Assembly (NCBI GenBank): GCA_046726955.1
Contig: JBKPBQ010000420.1
Coordinates: 1-16,073 of the forward strand
Length of the DNA: 16,073 nucleotides
Source of the DNA: CAVPGH01 sp046726955
GTDB lineage: Bacteria > Acidobacteriota > Vicinamibacteria > Fen-336
Direction of reading: 5' to 3'
This document shows positions 7,606-14,842 of this stretch, in pieces; the stretch's first letter is position 1, and each line of letters opens with the position of its first letter. The position numbers and the translations under genes are program-made. The notes beneath the pieces were generated by a model. The model did not search any database. It was not told the DNA's origin and worked only from the letters and a program-made list of their open reading frames with translations.

Positions 7606-9003
7606 ATGATCGACCCTCGCGAGCCCCTCGACACGCTGATCGTGCCCCCTGCGCGGTTCACCGCGAAGACCGAGTTTCCGCGGGCCCGGGAGATCCGGCT
7701 CTACGACACGACGCTGCGCGACGGCGAGCAGACGCCCGGCGTCGCCTTCACCCCCGAGCAGAAGTACGAGCTCGCCTGCATGCTCTCCGACGCGGGGATG
7801 CACATCATCGACATGGGGTTCCCCTCGGCCGCCCCCTCGGAGCGGCGCGCCCTCGAGCTGATCCTGGAGGGGAAGAAGAAGGGCCGCCTGCGTCCCGACC
7901 TCGAGATCATCGTGATGTGCCGGTCGAACGCCCGAGACATCGACGTCACGCTCGATACGCTCGCCAAGATGGGCGCCCAGCCCCACGACTGCACGTTCTT
8001 CATCTTCACGTCGGGATCCGACCTCCACCTCAAGTACAAGATCGGCAAGACGCTGCTCGCCCTCGAAGGCCGGAAGCCCGAGGAGTGGCTGGACCTCCCG
8101 GTGTCGTTCTACCGCGAGGCCAACATCAAGATGGCGTGCGCGGCGATCGCCCACGCGCGCAGCCGGGGCGTCCGCGAGATCGAGTTCGGCGGGGAGGACG
8201 GCTCGCGCGCGGATGTCGACTACCTGATCGCGCTCGCCACGGCCTGCTACGAGGCGGGGGGAACGCGCTACTCGTTCCCCGATACGGTCGGCTTCTTCGC
8301 GCCCGAAGGCGTCGACTTCTACATCCCGAAGCTCGTGGCCGCCTTCCCCACGAAGCCGCTCGTCATCCACTTCCACAACGACTTCGGCCTCGGCGCCTAC
8401 AACACCGTGCGCGCTCTCCACCACGGGGCCACGATCCCCACCTGCACCGTGAACGGGCTCGGGGAGCGCGCGGGCAACGCGCCGCTCCACACGACGGTGA
8501 TGATCCTCAAGGAGCTCTACGGCGTCACGGTCCCCGGCTTCCGCTACGACATGTTGTGGGAGCTCCGGCGGAAGGTCGAGGAGATGAGCGGGCTGCCCGT
8601 CGGCCCCAGCGAGCCCATCATCGGCCACAACGTCTTCAGCCACGAGACGGGGATCCACACCGCCGGCATCACGATCCACCCCGCGATCTACCAGGTCATC
8701 GAGCCCGAAAGCGTGGGGGGCGAGCTGCGCTTCCTCTTCGGCAAGCACTCGGGGGCCATGGCCATCGAGGCGGTGCTGAATTCCCACCGGGCCGAGCTCG
8801 ACGAGGCGGGCGTCAGCGTCACGCCGCGGCTCGTCCAGCTCCTCCTCACCCTCGTGAAGGAGGTGCGGGAGAAGAAGGCCATCGTCTCCCAGCACAAGGA
8901 CGGCGTCGCGAACTACTACGCGCACCTCGAGCGGCTGGGCCTCACCGAGCAGGACCTCCTGGCCTACGCGCTCGTGCTCGGCCGCGAGGAGCGGTCCGCC
9001 TGA
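7606..9003 (+). CDS. DRE-TIM metallolyase (isopropylmalate/homocitrate/citramalate synthase family)
   Basis: This 465-residue enzyme belongs to the HMGL-like family, which condenses acetyl-CoA with a 2-oxo acid on a divalent-metal TIM barrel. Signature residues are YDTTLRDGEQTPG (33-45; Arg38, Asp39 and Glu41 form the DRE element), EFGGEDGSR (193-201), FPDTVGF (224-230), the metal ligands in VIHFHND (253-259), NGLGERAGNA (283-292), and HNVFSHETGIH (341-351) followed by FGKHSG (378-383). Residues after about 385 form the communicator region, but the roughly 120-residue LeuA allosteric domain is absent, so it is shorter than typical LeuA (about 510-520). The HETGIH and GKHSG patterns look as close to homocitrate or NifV-type enzymes as to LeuA. 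No leucine, lysine or isoleucine genes adjoin, so the 2-oxo acid substrate is unassigned. ATG 7606 is preferred over ATG 7549, which has GGAG directly against it and adds a non-conserved extension. Confidence 0.88.
   Translation: MIDPREPLDTLIVPPARFTAKTEFPRAREIRLYDTTLRDGEQTPGVAFTPEQKYELACMLSDAGMHIIDMGFPSAAPSERRALELILEGKKKGRLRPDLEIIVMCRSNARDIDVTLDTLAKMGAQPHDCTFFIFTSGSDLHLKYKIGKTLLALEGRKPEEWLDLPVSFYREANIKMACAAIAHARSRGVREIEFGGEDGSRADVDYLIALATACYEAGGTRYSFPDTVGFFAPEGVDFYIPKLVAAFPTKPLVIHFHNDFGLGAYNTVRALHHGATIPTCTVNGLGERAGNAPLHTTVMILKELYGVTVPGFRYDMLWELRRKVEEMSGLPVGPSEPIIGHNVFSHETGIHTAGITIHPAIYQVIEPESVGGELRFLFGKHSGAMAIEAVLNSHRAELDEAGVSVTPRLVQLLLTLVKEVREKKAIVSQHKDGVANYYAHLERLGLTEQDLLAYALVLGREERSA
8987..8991 (+). 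promoter_or_regulatory. Shine-Dalgarno within the metallolyase 3' end, for a possible CTG start
   Basis: AGGAG lies 8 bases before the CTG at 9000-9002, which overlaps the TGA of the metallolyase gene and is in frame with the downstream GGDEF gene. It would give a translationally coupled start and a cytoplasmic N-terminus before the first membrane segment. The competing start is GTG 9075 with GGAAGG (9061-9066) 8 bases upstream. Sequence alone does not settle this. Confidence 0.3.
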
Positions 9004-9074
9004 CCCGGCCCGCCGAGACCGTCCTCAACAAGGAACCCGTCCTCGACATACGTGTCCGCTGGAAGGCGGGCCAG

Positions 9075-11192
9075 GTGGCCCTGGGCCTCGCCCTCGTCCT
9101 CACGCTCGTGGCGCTCCTGCGTCCGCTCGCGTTGCCCGTGTCGCCGTGGCTGAAGCTCGTCTACCTCGTCGCGCTGGGCGTGGGTGTCACCGCCTCCGCG
9201 CTCCTGGCGTCCCTCCGCGGCCGGGGACGGGCGGAGACGCTCGCCCTCTATTCCTTCCTGGCCCTCGCCCTGGACGCGCTCGGCCAGCTCCTCTCGCCTC
9301 TCGGTTGGCCGGTGTGGCCGTTCCTCGTGGTGCTCGTGGCCGCGCTCGCCGTGGCGGAGAGCTGGCCGGTGGCGCTCGCCGTGGCCGGCCTCTCCGCGGT
9401 CCTCACCGCCTCCGCGCTGCTGCGGCTGCCCGGCGCGGGCTGGGAGGCCGCGCTCGCGGCCGCGCTCGCCTATGTCGCGATCGTCCTCGCCATCGACCGC
9501 GCGCTCGCCGGCGAGAAGCGCCGGCTCGCGAAGACCCTCGCCGAGCTCGCGCGGCTCAAGCACGACATCGACCAGCTCGACGACGTCGAAGCGGAGGCGG
9601 GGACCGTGCGGCCCTCGCCCGCGGCCGCCGCCCTCCGCCAGGTGTCGGAAGAGGGCCGCCGGGCGCGCCAGCTCGACCGCGCGGCGGAGCTCGGCGAGGA
9701 CCTGTCGCGGCTCGTGGGCGTGGCGCAGGCGGCGCTGCGCGCGCACGCCGTCCTCTATTTCGACATCGACCGGTCGCGCGAGAAGGCGTACCTGCGGGCT
9801 TCCCGAGGGCCCGCGAGCCTCGTGGCGGACACGGTCGTCTCCACGAGCGGCGATCCTTTCGCATTCGTGCTCGAGCGGGGCGCCCCGTTCTACGCGACCG
9901 ACTTCAAGCGGCTTCTGCACCACCTCCCCTGGTACCGCGAGGAGACGAGGGTCGGCACGCTCCTCGCGCTTCCCGTACGGACCGCCGACGTCGTGGCGGG
10001 GCTGCTCGTGGCGGAGAAGCTCGAGGTGCAGGCCTTGACCGGCGACGAGCCCGCGCTGCTCGAGTCGTTCGCCGACCTCGCCGCGGACTCCATCCGTCGC
10101 ACCCGGGCCTCGCTGTCCCGCGAGGAGCTGGACGCGGAGTTCAAGGCCGTCTACCCGATCTCGCAGCGGCTCAGCACGCTCACCCGCGAGTCCGAGGTGC
10201 GCAGCCTGCTCCTGCGCTCCGCGCGCAACCTCGTGCCCGCCGACGGGGCGGCGGTGGCCATGGCCGACGAGCTGCAGTCGCGCTACGTCGTGGAGGAGTG
10301 CCACGGCTGGACCGCGGAGTTCGCGAAGCGCGAGGTCTCCCTCGAGGAGAAGACGTGGACGGCGTGGGTGCTCCGAAGCGCGGAGGAGGCCTATCTCCTC
10401 GACAACGTGGTCACGCACGAGGACCGCATGCCGATCCTCGTCCTCGACGAGCCCGCGGGGCGCGCGGAGTCGCTGTTGGCGGTGCCCTTGAAGGCGCGCA
10501 ACCGCACTCTCGCCGCGCTCGTCCTCACCGGCCCCCGCGGCTCGTTCGACGCGGCCTCGCGCCGCGTGCTCGGCATCCTCGCCAACCAGGCCGCGGCGAC
10601 CCTGTCGCTCATCCAGGACCGCGAGCGGCAGAAGGAGCTCGCGGTGCGCGACGGGCTCACGGACCTCTACAACCGCCGCGCGTTCAACGAGCTGCTCGTC
10701 CAGGCCGTGGCCCGCGAGGACCGGCAGAAGGGCCGTCTCGCCCTCATCCTCCTCGACCTCGACCACTTCAAGAAGCTCAACGACACCTACGGCCATCCCG
10801 CGGGCGACGCCGCGTTGCGCGCCTCGGCCCGCGTGCTCCTCCAGCACCTGCGCAAGGGCGACGTCGCCGCGCGCTACGGAGGCGAGGAGTTCGTGGTGAT
10901 CCTCCCCGGGACCGACGAGGAAGGGGCGATGCACCTCGCGGAGCGCGTGCGGGGGGCGATCGAGAGGCACCGGCTCGTCTTCGAGGGCGCGCGCATCGCG
11001 CTCTCCGCGAGCCTGGGGGCGGCGGTCTGGCCGCTGGACGGCCAGGACCCGGAGGCGCTCCTCGCCGCCGCCGACCGTGCCCTCTACGCGGCCAAGGAGG
11101 GCGGGCGGAACCGGGTCGTGTCGCATCGCTCTGTCCGGACCGAAACGTCGGAGCCGCCTGCCGCCGACGATCTCTCGGTCCGGACGGAGTAG
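9075..11192 (+). CDS. Membrane GAF-GGDEF protein, probable diguanylate cyclase
   Basis: This protein of about 705 residues has roughly six N-terminal membrane segments (residues 2-140), a charged helical linker (about 145-215), two GAF-like sensory domains (about 205-345 and 355-515) and a C-terminal GGDEF domain (about 520-685). The GGDEF domain shows DGLTDLYNRRAF (526-537), LLDLDHFKKLNDTYGHPAGD (559-578) and the active-site RYGGEEF (600-606). An RKGD motif (593-596) sits exactly where the inhibitory I-site RxxD of c-di-GMP synthases lies, so I infer c-di-GMP synthesis with product inhibition; no EAL or HD-GYP domain follows. The tail repeats SVRTE twice. Start is uncertain: GTG 9075 has GGAAGG 8 bases upstream but begins inside the first membrane segment, while CTG 9000 overlaps the previous stop and also has a good Shine-Dalgarno. 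The gene is probably cotranscribed with the metallolyase. Confidence 0.88.
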   Translation: MALGLALVLTLVALLRPLALPVSPWLKLVYLVALGVGVTASALLASLRGRGRAETLALYSFLALALDALGQLLSPLGWPVWPFLVVLVAALAVAESWPVALAVAGLSAVLTASALLRLPGAGWEAALAAALAYVAIVLAIDRALAGEKRRLAKTLAELARLKHDIDQLDDVEAEAGTVRPSPAAAALRQVSEEGRRARQLDRAAELGEDLSRLVGVAQAALRAHAVLYFDIDRSREKAYLRASRGPASLVADTVVSTSGDPFAFVLERGAPFYATDFKRLLHHLPWYREETRVGTLLALPVRTADVVAGLLVAEKLEVQALTGDEPALLESFADLAADSIRRTRASLSREELDAEFKAVYPISQRLSTLTRESEVRSLLLRSARNLVPADGAAVAMADELQSRYVVEECHGWTAEFAKREVSLEEKTWTAWVLRSAEEAYLLDNVVTHEDRMPILVLDEPAGRAESLLAVPLKARNRTLAALVLTGPRGSFDAASRRVLGILANQAAATLSLIQDRERQKELAVRDGLTDLYNRRAFNELLVQAVAREDRQKGRLALILLDLDHFKKLNDTYGHPAGDAALRASARVLLQHLRKGDVAARYGGEEFVVILPGTDEEGAMHLAERVRGAIERHRLVFEGARIALSASLGAAVWPLDGQDPEALLAAADRALYAAKEGGRNRVVSHRSVRTETSEPPAADDLSVRTE

Positions 11193-11205
11193 CGGGAGCC
11201 GTCCG
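11181..11205 (+). terminator. Weak stem-loop across the end of the GGDEF gene
   Basis: CGGACGG (11181-11187) and CCGTCCG (11199-11205) can pair as a 7-bp GC-rich stem with an 11-base loop containing the stop codon. No T-run follows, so intrinsic termination is doubtful. In sequence this GC-rich, short stems also arise by chance. Confidence 0.2.
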
Positions 11206-11222
11206 CCTCCCCGCGAGCCAGT

Positions 11223-11241
11223 CCTATTGACAATCCATAGG
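11223..11241. promoter_or_regulatory. Upstream half of a probable PadR operator pair
   Basis: CCTATTGACAATCCATAGG is a 19-bp dyad: CCTATTG and CCATAGG match in six of seven positions as inverted repeats around a 5-base centre. It contains TTGACA (11227-11232), a perfect -35 hexamer. Its architecture and outer sequence match the second dyad at 11253-11271, with centres 30 bp apart, so I infer that both bind the same dimeric regulator, most simply the PadR protein encoded immediately downstream. Confidence 0.5.
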
Positions 11242-11252
11242 TACTGTCGGAC

Positions 11253-11271
11253 CCTATAGCTCATCTATAGG
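11253..11271. promoter_or_regulatory. Downstream probable PadR operator (perfect dyad)
   Basis: CCTATAGCTCATCTATAGG is a perfect 7-bp inverted repeat (CCTATAG / CTATAGG) around a 5-base centre. It is AT-rich against a very GC-rich background. It overlaps the likely -10 area (CCTATA or TATAGC, 20-22 bases after the TTGACA), and its right arm shares the first bases of the AGGAGG Shine-Dalgarno (11269-11274) of the PadR gene. Binding would block transcription, giving autorepression, which is the usual logic of PadR family regulators. Confidence 0.6.
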
Positions 11272-11279
11272 AGGCGAGA

Positions 11280-11615
11280 GTGCCCGAGAAGAGCGAGCTC
11301 CTGCAGGGGACGCTGGACCTGCTCATCCTCCGCACGCTCTCCGTGGGACCGCTCCACGGGTACGGGATCTCGCAGCGGCTGCAGCAGCTCACGCGCGGGG
11401 TCTTCCACGTCAATCCCGGGACGTTCTTCCCCGCGCTCTACCGCCTGGAGGAGCAGGGGCTCGTGGCCGGGCGGTGGGGGAGATCGGAGAACAACCGCAA
11501 GGCGCGCTTCTACTCGCTGACCCGCGCCGGGGAGCGGCGGCTCGAGGCGGAAACGCGCAACTGGGAGCAGGTGCGCGAGGCGATCACTCGCGTGCTGCGC
11601 GCCACCGAGGCCTGA
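11280..11615 (+). CDS. PadR-family transcriptional regulator (acidobacterial type)
   Basis: This 111-residue DNA-binding regulator is almost entirely the PadR winged-helix domain. It shows GTLDLLILRTL (10-20), GPLHGYGISQRLQQLT (about 23-38), the wing-region pattern NPGTFFPALYRLEEQGLV, and ARFYSLTRAGERRL. The short C-terminal helix for dimerisation is present, so length agrees with the short PadR subfamily found next to duplicated permeases in Acidobacteria. GTG is the start, with AGGAGG 5 bases upstream. The gene ends 3 bases before the permease start, so the two form an operon. The tandem dyads just upstream suggest autoregulation and joint control of the permease; the ligand is unknown. Confidence 0.93.
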   Translation: MPEKSELLQGTLDLLILRTLSVGPLHGYGISQRLQQLTRGVFHVNPGTFFPALYRLEEQGLVAGRWGRSENNRKARFYSLTRAGERRLEAETRNWEQVREAITRVLRATEA

Positions 11616-11618
11616 GCG

Positions 11619-14291
11619 GTGCCGCTCCTCCGCCGCCTGCGCGCACTCCTCCGCAACCTCGCGGGCAGCGTGGCCAGGGAGCGGGAGCTGGACGAGGAGC
11701 TGCGCGCCTACGTCGACCTCGCGGCGGAGGCGAGGGAGGCGGACGGGCTCGATCCCGCCGCCGCCCGGCGGGCGGCGAGCGTCGAGCTCGGCGGAATCGA
11801 AGGAGTGAAGGAGAGCGTGCGCGACGTACGCACGGGCAGCGGCACGCTCGCCCTCGGCCGCGACGTCACCCTCGCCGTGCGCCAGCTCCGGCGCAGTCCC
11901 GGCTTCGCGGCGGCGGTGGTCTCGACGCTCGCTCTCGCGATCGGGGCCAACGCCGCCGTCTTCAGCATCGTGCAGGCCGTGCTCCTCGAAGCGCCGCCCT
12001 ACCGCGAGGCCGACCGGCTCATGTTCGTCTGGAGCAATCTCGACCGCGCGGGGTATCACCGCGGCCCGATCTCGGGCCCGGAGCTCGCCGACCTGCGCCA
12101 GGAATCTCGGAGCTTCGAGGCACTCGCCGCGATCTGGGCGACCTCGGTGCAGATCACGGGCGAGGGCGAGCCGGAGCAGCTCCGCATCGGCCTCGTGACC
12201 TCGAACTTCTTCTCGGTGCTGGGAGCGGAACCCGCGCAGGGCCGGGGGTTCGAGCCGGGAGAGGAAGGTCGAGGCGCCCCGCGCGTGGTCGTCCTCTCCG
12301 ACGGGCTCTGGCGCCGGCGCTTCGGCGCCGATCCCGCGGTCGTGGGCCGCGCCGTGCGCGTCGACGGCACGCCGCTCACGGTCGTGGGCATAGCGCCGCC
12401 CGGGCTGCGCCTCCTCTTTCCGCCCGACGCGAACGTGCCCGTGGAGCCTCAGGCCTACATTCCGTTCCCCGACGATCTTCCGCGCGACCCGCGCAGGCTC
12501 TACTACCTGCGGACGTTCGGCCGGCTCGCCCCCGGGGTCATGCCCGAGCAGGCGGCGCAGGAGATCGCGGCGCTGGGCCGGCGCATCGAGGCTGCGCACG
12601 CCGAGTACGCCGCCTCCGGCCGCAGCTTCTTCGCGGTCGGACTGCAAGACGATGCGGTCCGAGAGACGCGTCCCCCGCTCTTGCTCGTCCTGGGGGCGGT
12701 TGGGCTCGTTCTCCTCCTCGCCTGCGTGAACGTCGCGAACCTCCTTCTTGGCCGCGAGCTCGCCCGGCGCGAGCAGATGGCGGTGCGGGCCGCGCTCGGA
12801 GCGACCCGCGGACGGCTCGTCCGCCAGGTCCTCGTGGAGACGCTCGTCCTCGTCGGCCTCGGTCTTGCCGCGGGGCTCGTCGGGGGTCACGTGCTCCTCG
12901 ACCTGCTTCTCTTCGTCCGCCCGGCGGCGCTCGCCCGCTACCACGTGGCGGCGCTGAGCTGGCCCGTGCTCGCGTTCACGGCCGGCGCCGCGCTCGTGGC
13001 CGCTGTTCTCGTGTCCCTCGTCGGCCTCGCGAGCGCCCTGCGCCTCGATCTCGCGGCCGCCCTGCGCGGCGCGGGTCGATCCGGCAACGACGCTCCCCGC
13101 CGTCGGGTGCGTCGTCTGCTCGTCGTCTCCGAGGTGGCGCTGGGGACGGTGCTCCTCGTCGGCGCAGGGCTCCTGCTGCGCAGCTTCCACGCCCTGCAGC
13201 AGGTGGACGCCGGCTTCCGCCCCGAGCGCGTCGCGACCTTCCGCATCGGCCTGCCGGGTGTCCGCTACCCGGATCGCGCCGCCTTCGTCGCGTTCGCGCG
13301 AAGCCTCGAGGAGCGCCTGCTCTCCCTTCCCGGAGTGGAAGCCGCGGGGGCGGTGAGCGCCCTGCCCTACGACGACGCGCCGAACTGGTCGACACCCTAC
13401 TCGTTCGACGGCGTCGACGAGAAGACGCGCGGCTCCCACGAGGCCGACTCCCGCTCCGTGAGCCCCGGCTTCTTCCGCACCGTGGGGGCTGAGCTCGTCG
13501 CCGGGCGCTTCTTCGAGGAGCACGACGACCTCCGCTCGGGGCCCGTGGTGATCGTGGACGACCGGCTCGCGGAGAAGGTCTGGCCGGGTCGCGACGCGGT
13601 GGGCCAGCGCCTGCAGGTGGAGTTCCTCGTCGAAGGAGATTTCGCTCCCACCTGGGCGACGGTGGTCGGGGTCGTGCGCCACATCCGCCACCGCAGCCTG
13701 TCCGAGGTCGTGCGCGAGCAGGTGTACGTCCCGCACCGCCAGAGCCCGCGCAATCCCATGGCCTGGACGGTCCGCACGAGCGCCGGGCGCGAGCTCGACA
13801 CGGCGGCGGTCCGGCGGATCGTGGCCGGCCTCGACCGCGAGCTGCCCGTCTACGACGTGCGGCCGCTCGAGGCCTACGTGGCCGACGCCCGCGGGCGGTC
13901 CCGCTTCACGACGCTGCTCATCTCCGCCTTCGCCGCCGTCGCCCTCGCCCTCGCCGCGATCGGGATCTACGGCGTCGTCTCCTACTCGGTCTTGAGGCGC
14001 CGCCGCGAGATCGGCGTGCGGCTCGCGCTCGGAGCCCGCGCGGAGCAGGTGCGCCGCACGGTTCTCCGCGAGGGCATGACCCTCGTAGCGGCCGGACTCG
14101 CCTTTGGCCTCGTGGGCGCCGCCGCCCTGAGCCGGGCGGCCCGCGGTCTCCTGTACGCCGTGAGCGCGCTCGATCCGCTCACGTACGCGACGGTGGCCGT
14201 TGCGCTCGGTGCCGTGGCCCTCGCCGCGAGCTGGGCGCCCGCCCGCCGGGCGAGCCTCCTCGAGCCCACCGAGGTCCTTCGCAGCGAATAG
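11619..14291 (+). CDS. ADOP-family ABC transporter permease (duplicated FtsX/MacB-like)
   Basis: This 890-residue inner-membrane protein has the acidobacterial duplicated orphan permease layout. A cytoplasmic N-terminal helical prefix (about 1-85) precedes the first membrane segment (about 96-120), a MacB-like periplasmic domain (about 125-345), FtsX core 1 (about 355-478), a second membrane segment (about 500-520), a second periplasmic domain (about 535-755) and FtsX core 2 (about 761-885). Both cores carry the family's ALGA signature (MAVRAALGATRGRL near 387 and IGVRLALGARAEQV near 800), and the C-terminus reads RRASLLEPTEVLRSE. Relatives work with a MacB/LolD-like ATPase in export or mechanotransmission, but no ATP-binding subunit lies nearby, hence 'orphan'. 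GTG start is 3 bases after the PadR stop, implying coupled translation. The transported substrate is unknown. Confidence 0.93.
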   Translation: MPLLRRLRALLRNLAGSVARERELDEELRAYVDLAAEAREADGLDPAAARRAASVELGGIEGVKESVRDVRTGSGTLALGRDVTLAVRQLRRSPGFAAAVVSTLALAIGANAAVFSIVQAVLLEAPPYREADRLMFVWSNLDRAGYHRGPISGPELADLRQESRSFEALAAIWATSVQITGEGEPEQLRIGLVTSNFFSVLGAEPAQGRGFEPGEEGRGAPRVVVLSDGLWRRRFGADPAVVGRAVRVDGTPLTVVGIAPPGLRLLFPPDANVPVEPQAYIPFPDDLPRDPRRLYYLRTFGRLAPGVMPEQAAQEIAALGRRIEAAHAEYAASGRSFFAVGLQDDAVRETRPPLLLVLGAVGLVLLLACVNVANLLLGRELARREQMAVRAALGATRGRLVRQVLVETLVLVGLGLAAGLVGGHVLLDLLLFVRPAALARYHVAALSWPVLAFTAGAALVAAVLVSLVGLASALRLDLAAALRGAGRSGNDAPRRRVRRLLVVSEVALGTVLLVGAGLLLRSFHALQQVDAGFRPERVATFRIGLPGVRYPDRAAFVAFARSLEERLLSLPGVEAAGAVSALPYDDAPNWSTPYSFDGVDEKTRGSHEADSRSVSPGFFRTVGAELVAGRFFEEHDDLRSGPVVIVDDRLAEKVWPGRDAVGQRLQVEFLVEGDFAPTWATVVGVVRHIRHRSLSEVVREQVYVPHRQSPRNPMAWTVRTSAGRELDTAAVRRIVAGLDRELPVYDVRPLEAYVADARGRSRFTTLLISAFAAVALALAAIGIYGVVSYSVLRRRREIGVRLALGARAEQVRRTVLREGMTLVAAGLAFGLVGAAALSRAARGLLYAVSALDPLTYATVAVALGAVALAASWAPARRASLLEPTEVLRSE

Positions 14292-14333
14292 CCACCCCTC
14301 GGCCCTCCTCTTCGCCGGCCGGACGCGATGCCC

Positions 14334-14339
14334 TAGAAT
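14334..14339 (+). promoter_or_regulatory. Candidate -10 element for the LuxR-type regulator gene
   Basis: TAGAAT, five of six matches to TATAAT, sits 16 bases upstream of the ATG at 14356 in an otherwise GC-rich spacer between the permease stop and the regulator. The region 17 bases further upstream (TTCGCC) is a poor -35. A start of transcription close to the ATG would leave a very short leader with no clear Shine-Dalgarno. Confidence 0.3.
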
Positions 14340-14355
14340 TCCTTTTCGAGCCGCC

Positions 14356-14842
14356 ATGAGCACGCACGCGTCCCCGCCTCCCGTCGATCTCGCGAAAGGC
14401 CAGGAGGCTCTCGCCCACGGCCCGGGCTGAGGCCCGGGAGCGCTTCGAAGCCGCCCTCGCCAAGGGTGAGAGCGCCGAAGCCCTCGAAGGGCTGAGCGCG
14501 TGCGCGTTCTGGCTCGGGGAGAGCCGGCGAAGCCTCGAGGCCCGCGAGCGGGCGTACACGCTCTACGTCAAGGCCGGCCAGCGAACCGACGCCGCACGCG
14601 TCGCCACCTGGGTCGGCGTCGCGTACACGGGCGCCTTCGGGGAGAAGGCGCGCACGAACGGCTGGCTGCAGCGCGCGCGCACGCTCCTCGAGGAGCTGCC
14701 CCCCGGGCCCGAGCTCGCGTGGCTCGAGCTCTGGGAAGGACACCTGGCACTCCTCTACCACGGCGACGCCCGGACCGCGCGCGAGAAGACGGCGCGCGCG
14801 CGCGAGCTCGCGCGGACGCTCGGCCTCTCCGACCTGCGGCTC
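14356..14842 (+). pseudogene. 5' part of the LuxR-type regulator, separated from the rest by a frameshift
   Basis: From ATG 14356 a frame runs MSTHASPPPVDLAKGQEALA and ends at TGA 14428-14430. From about 14423 the +1 frame continues without a stop into the regulator, beginning RAEARERFEAALAKGESAEA and passing through further TPR-like helices (GLSACAFWLGESRRSLEARE, LLEELPPGPELAWLELWEGH) up to Met at 14843. The two pieces together read as one normal start of a TPR-type regulator, 'LAKGQEALAHG' then 'RAEARERFEAAL'. Removing one C from the CCC at 14421-14423 restores the frame. No ATG, GTG or TTG lies in the downstream frame before 14843, so that region would not be translated from a canonical start. 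The cause could be a sequence error, a real inactivating mutation or, less likely, recoding. Confidence 0.7.

Noticed and set aside
7513..8925. Long minus-strand open frame opposite the metallolyase gene
   Set aside because: It is a shadow of the DRE-TIM coding sequence, with no motif and a composition dominated by charged residues.
7917..9074. A metallolyase-GGDEF fusion or long N-terminal extension of the GGDEF protein
   Set aside because: The GGDEF frame is merely open through the metallolyase region in a different frame; the Arg/Pro-rich translation there is not a domain, and the metallolyase stop at 9001-9003 is intact.
8964..14363. Two very long minus-strand open frames (8964-11264 and 11265-14363)
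   Set aside because: Both are antisense to well-supported GGDEF, PadR and permease genes; they arise from scarcity of stops in GC-rich DNA.
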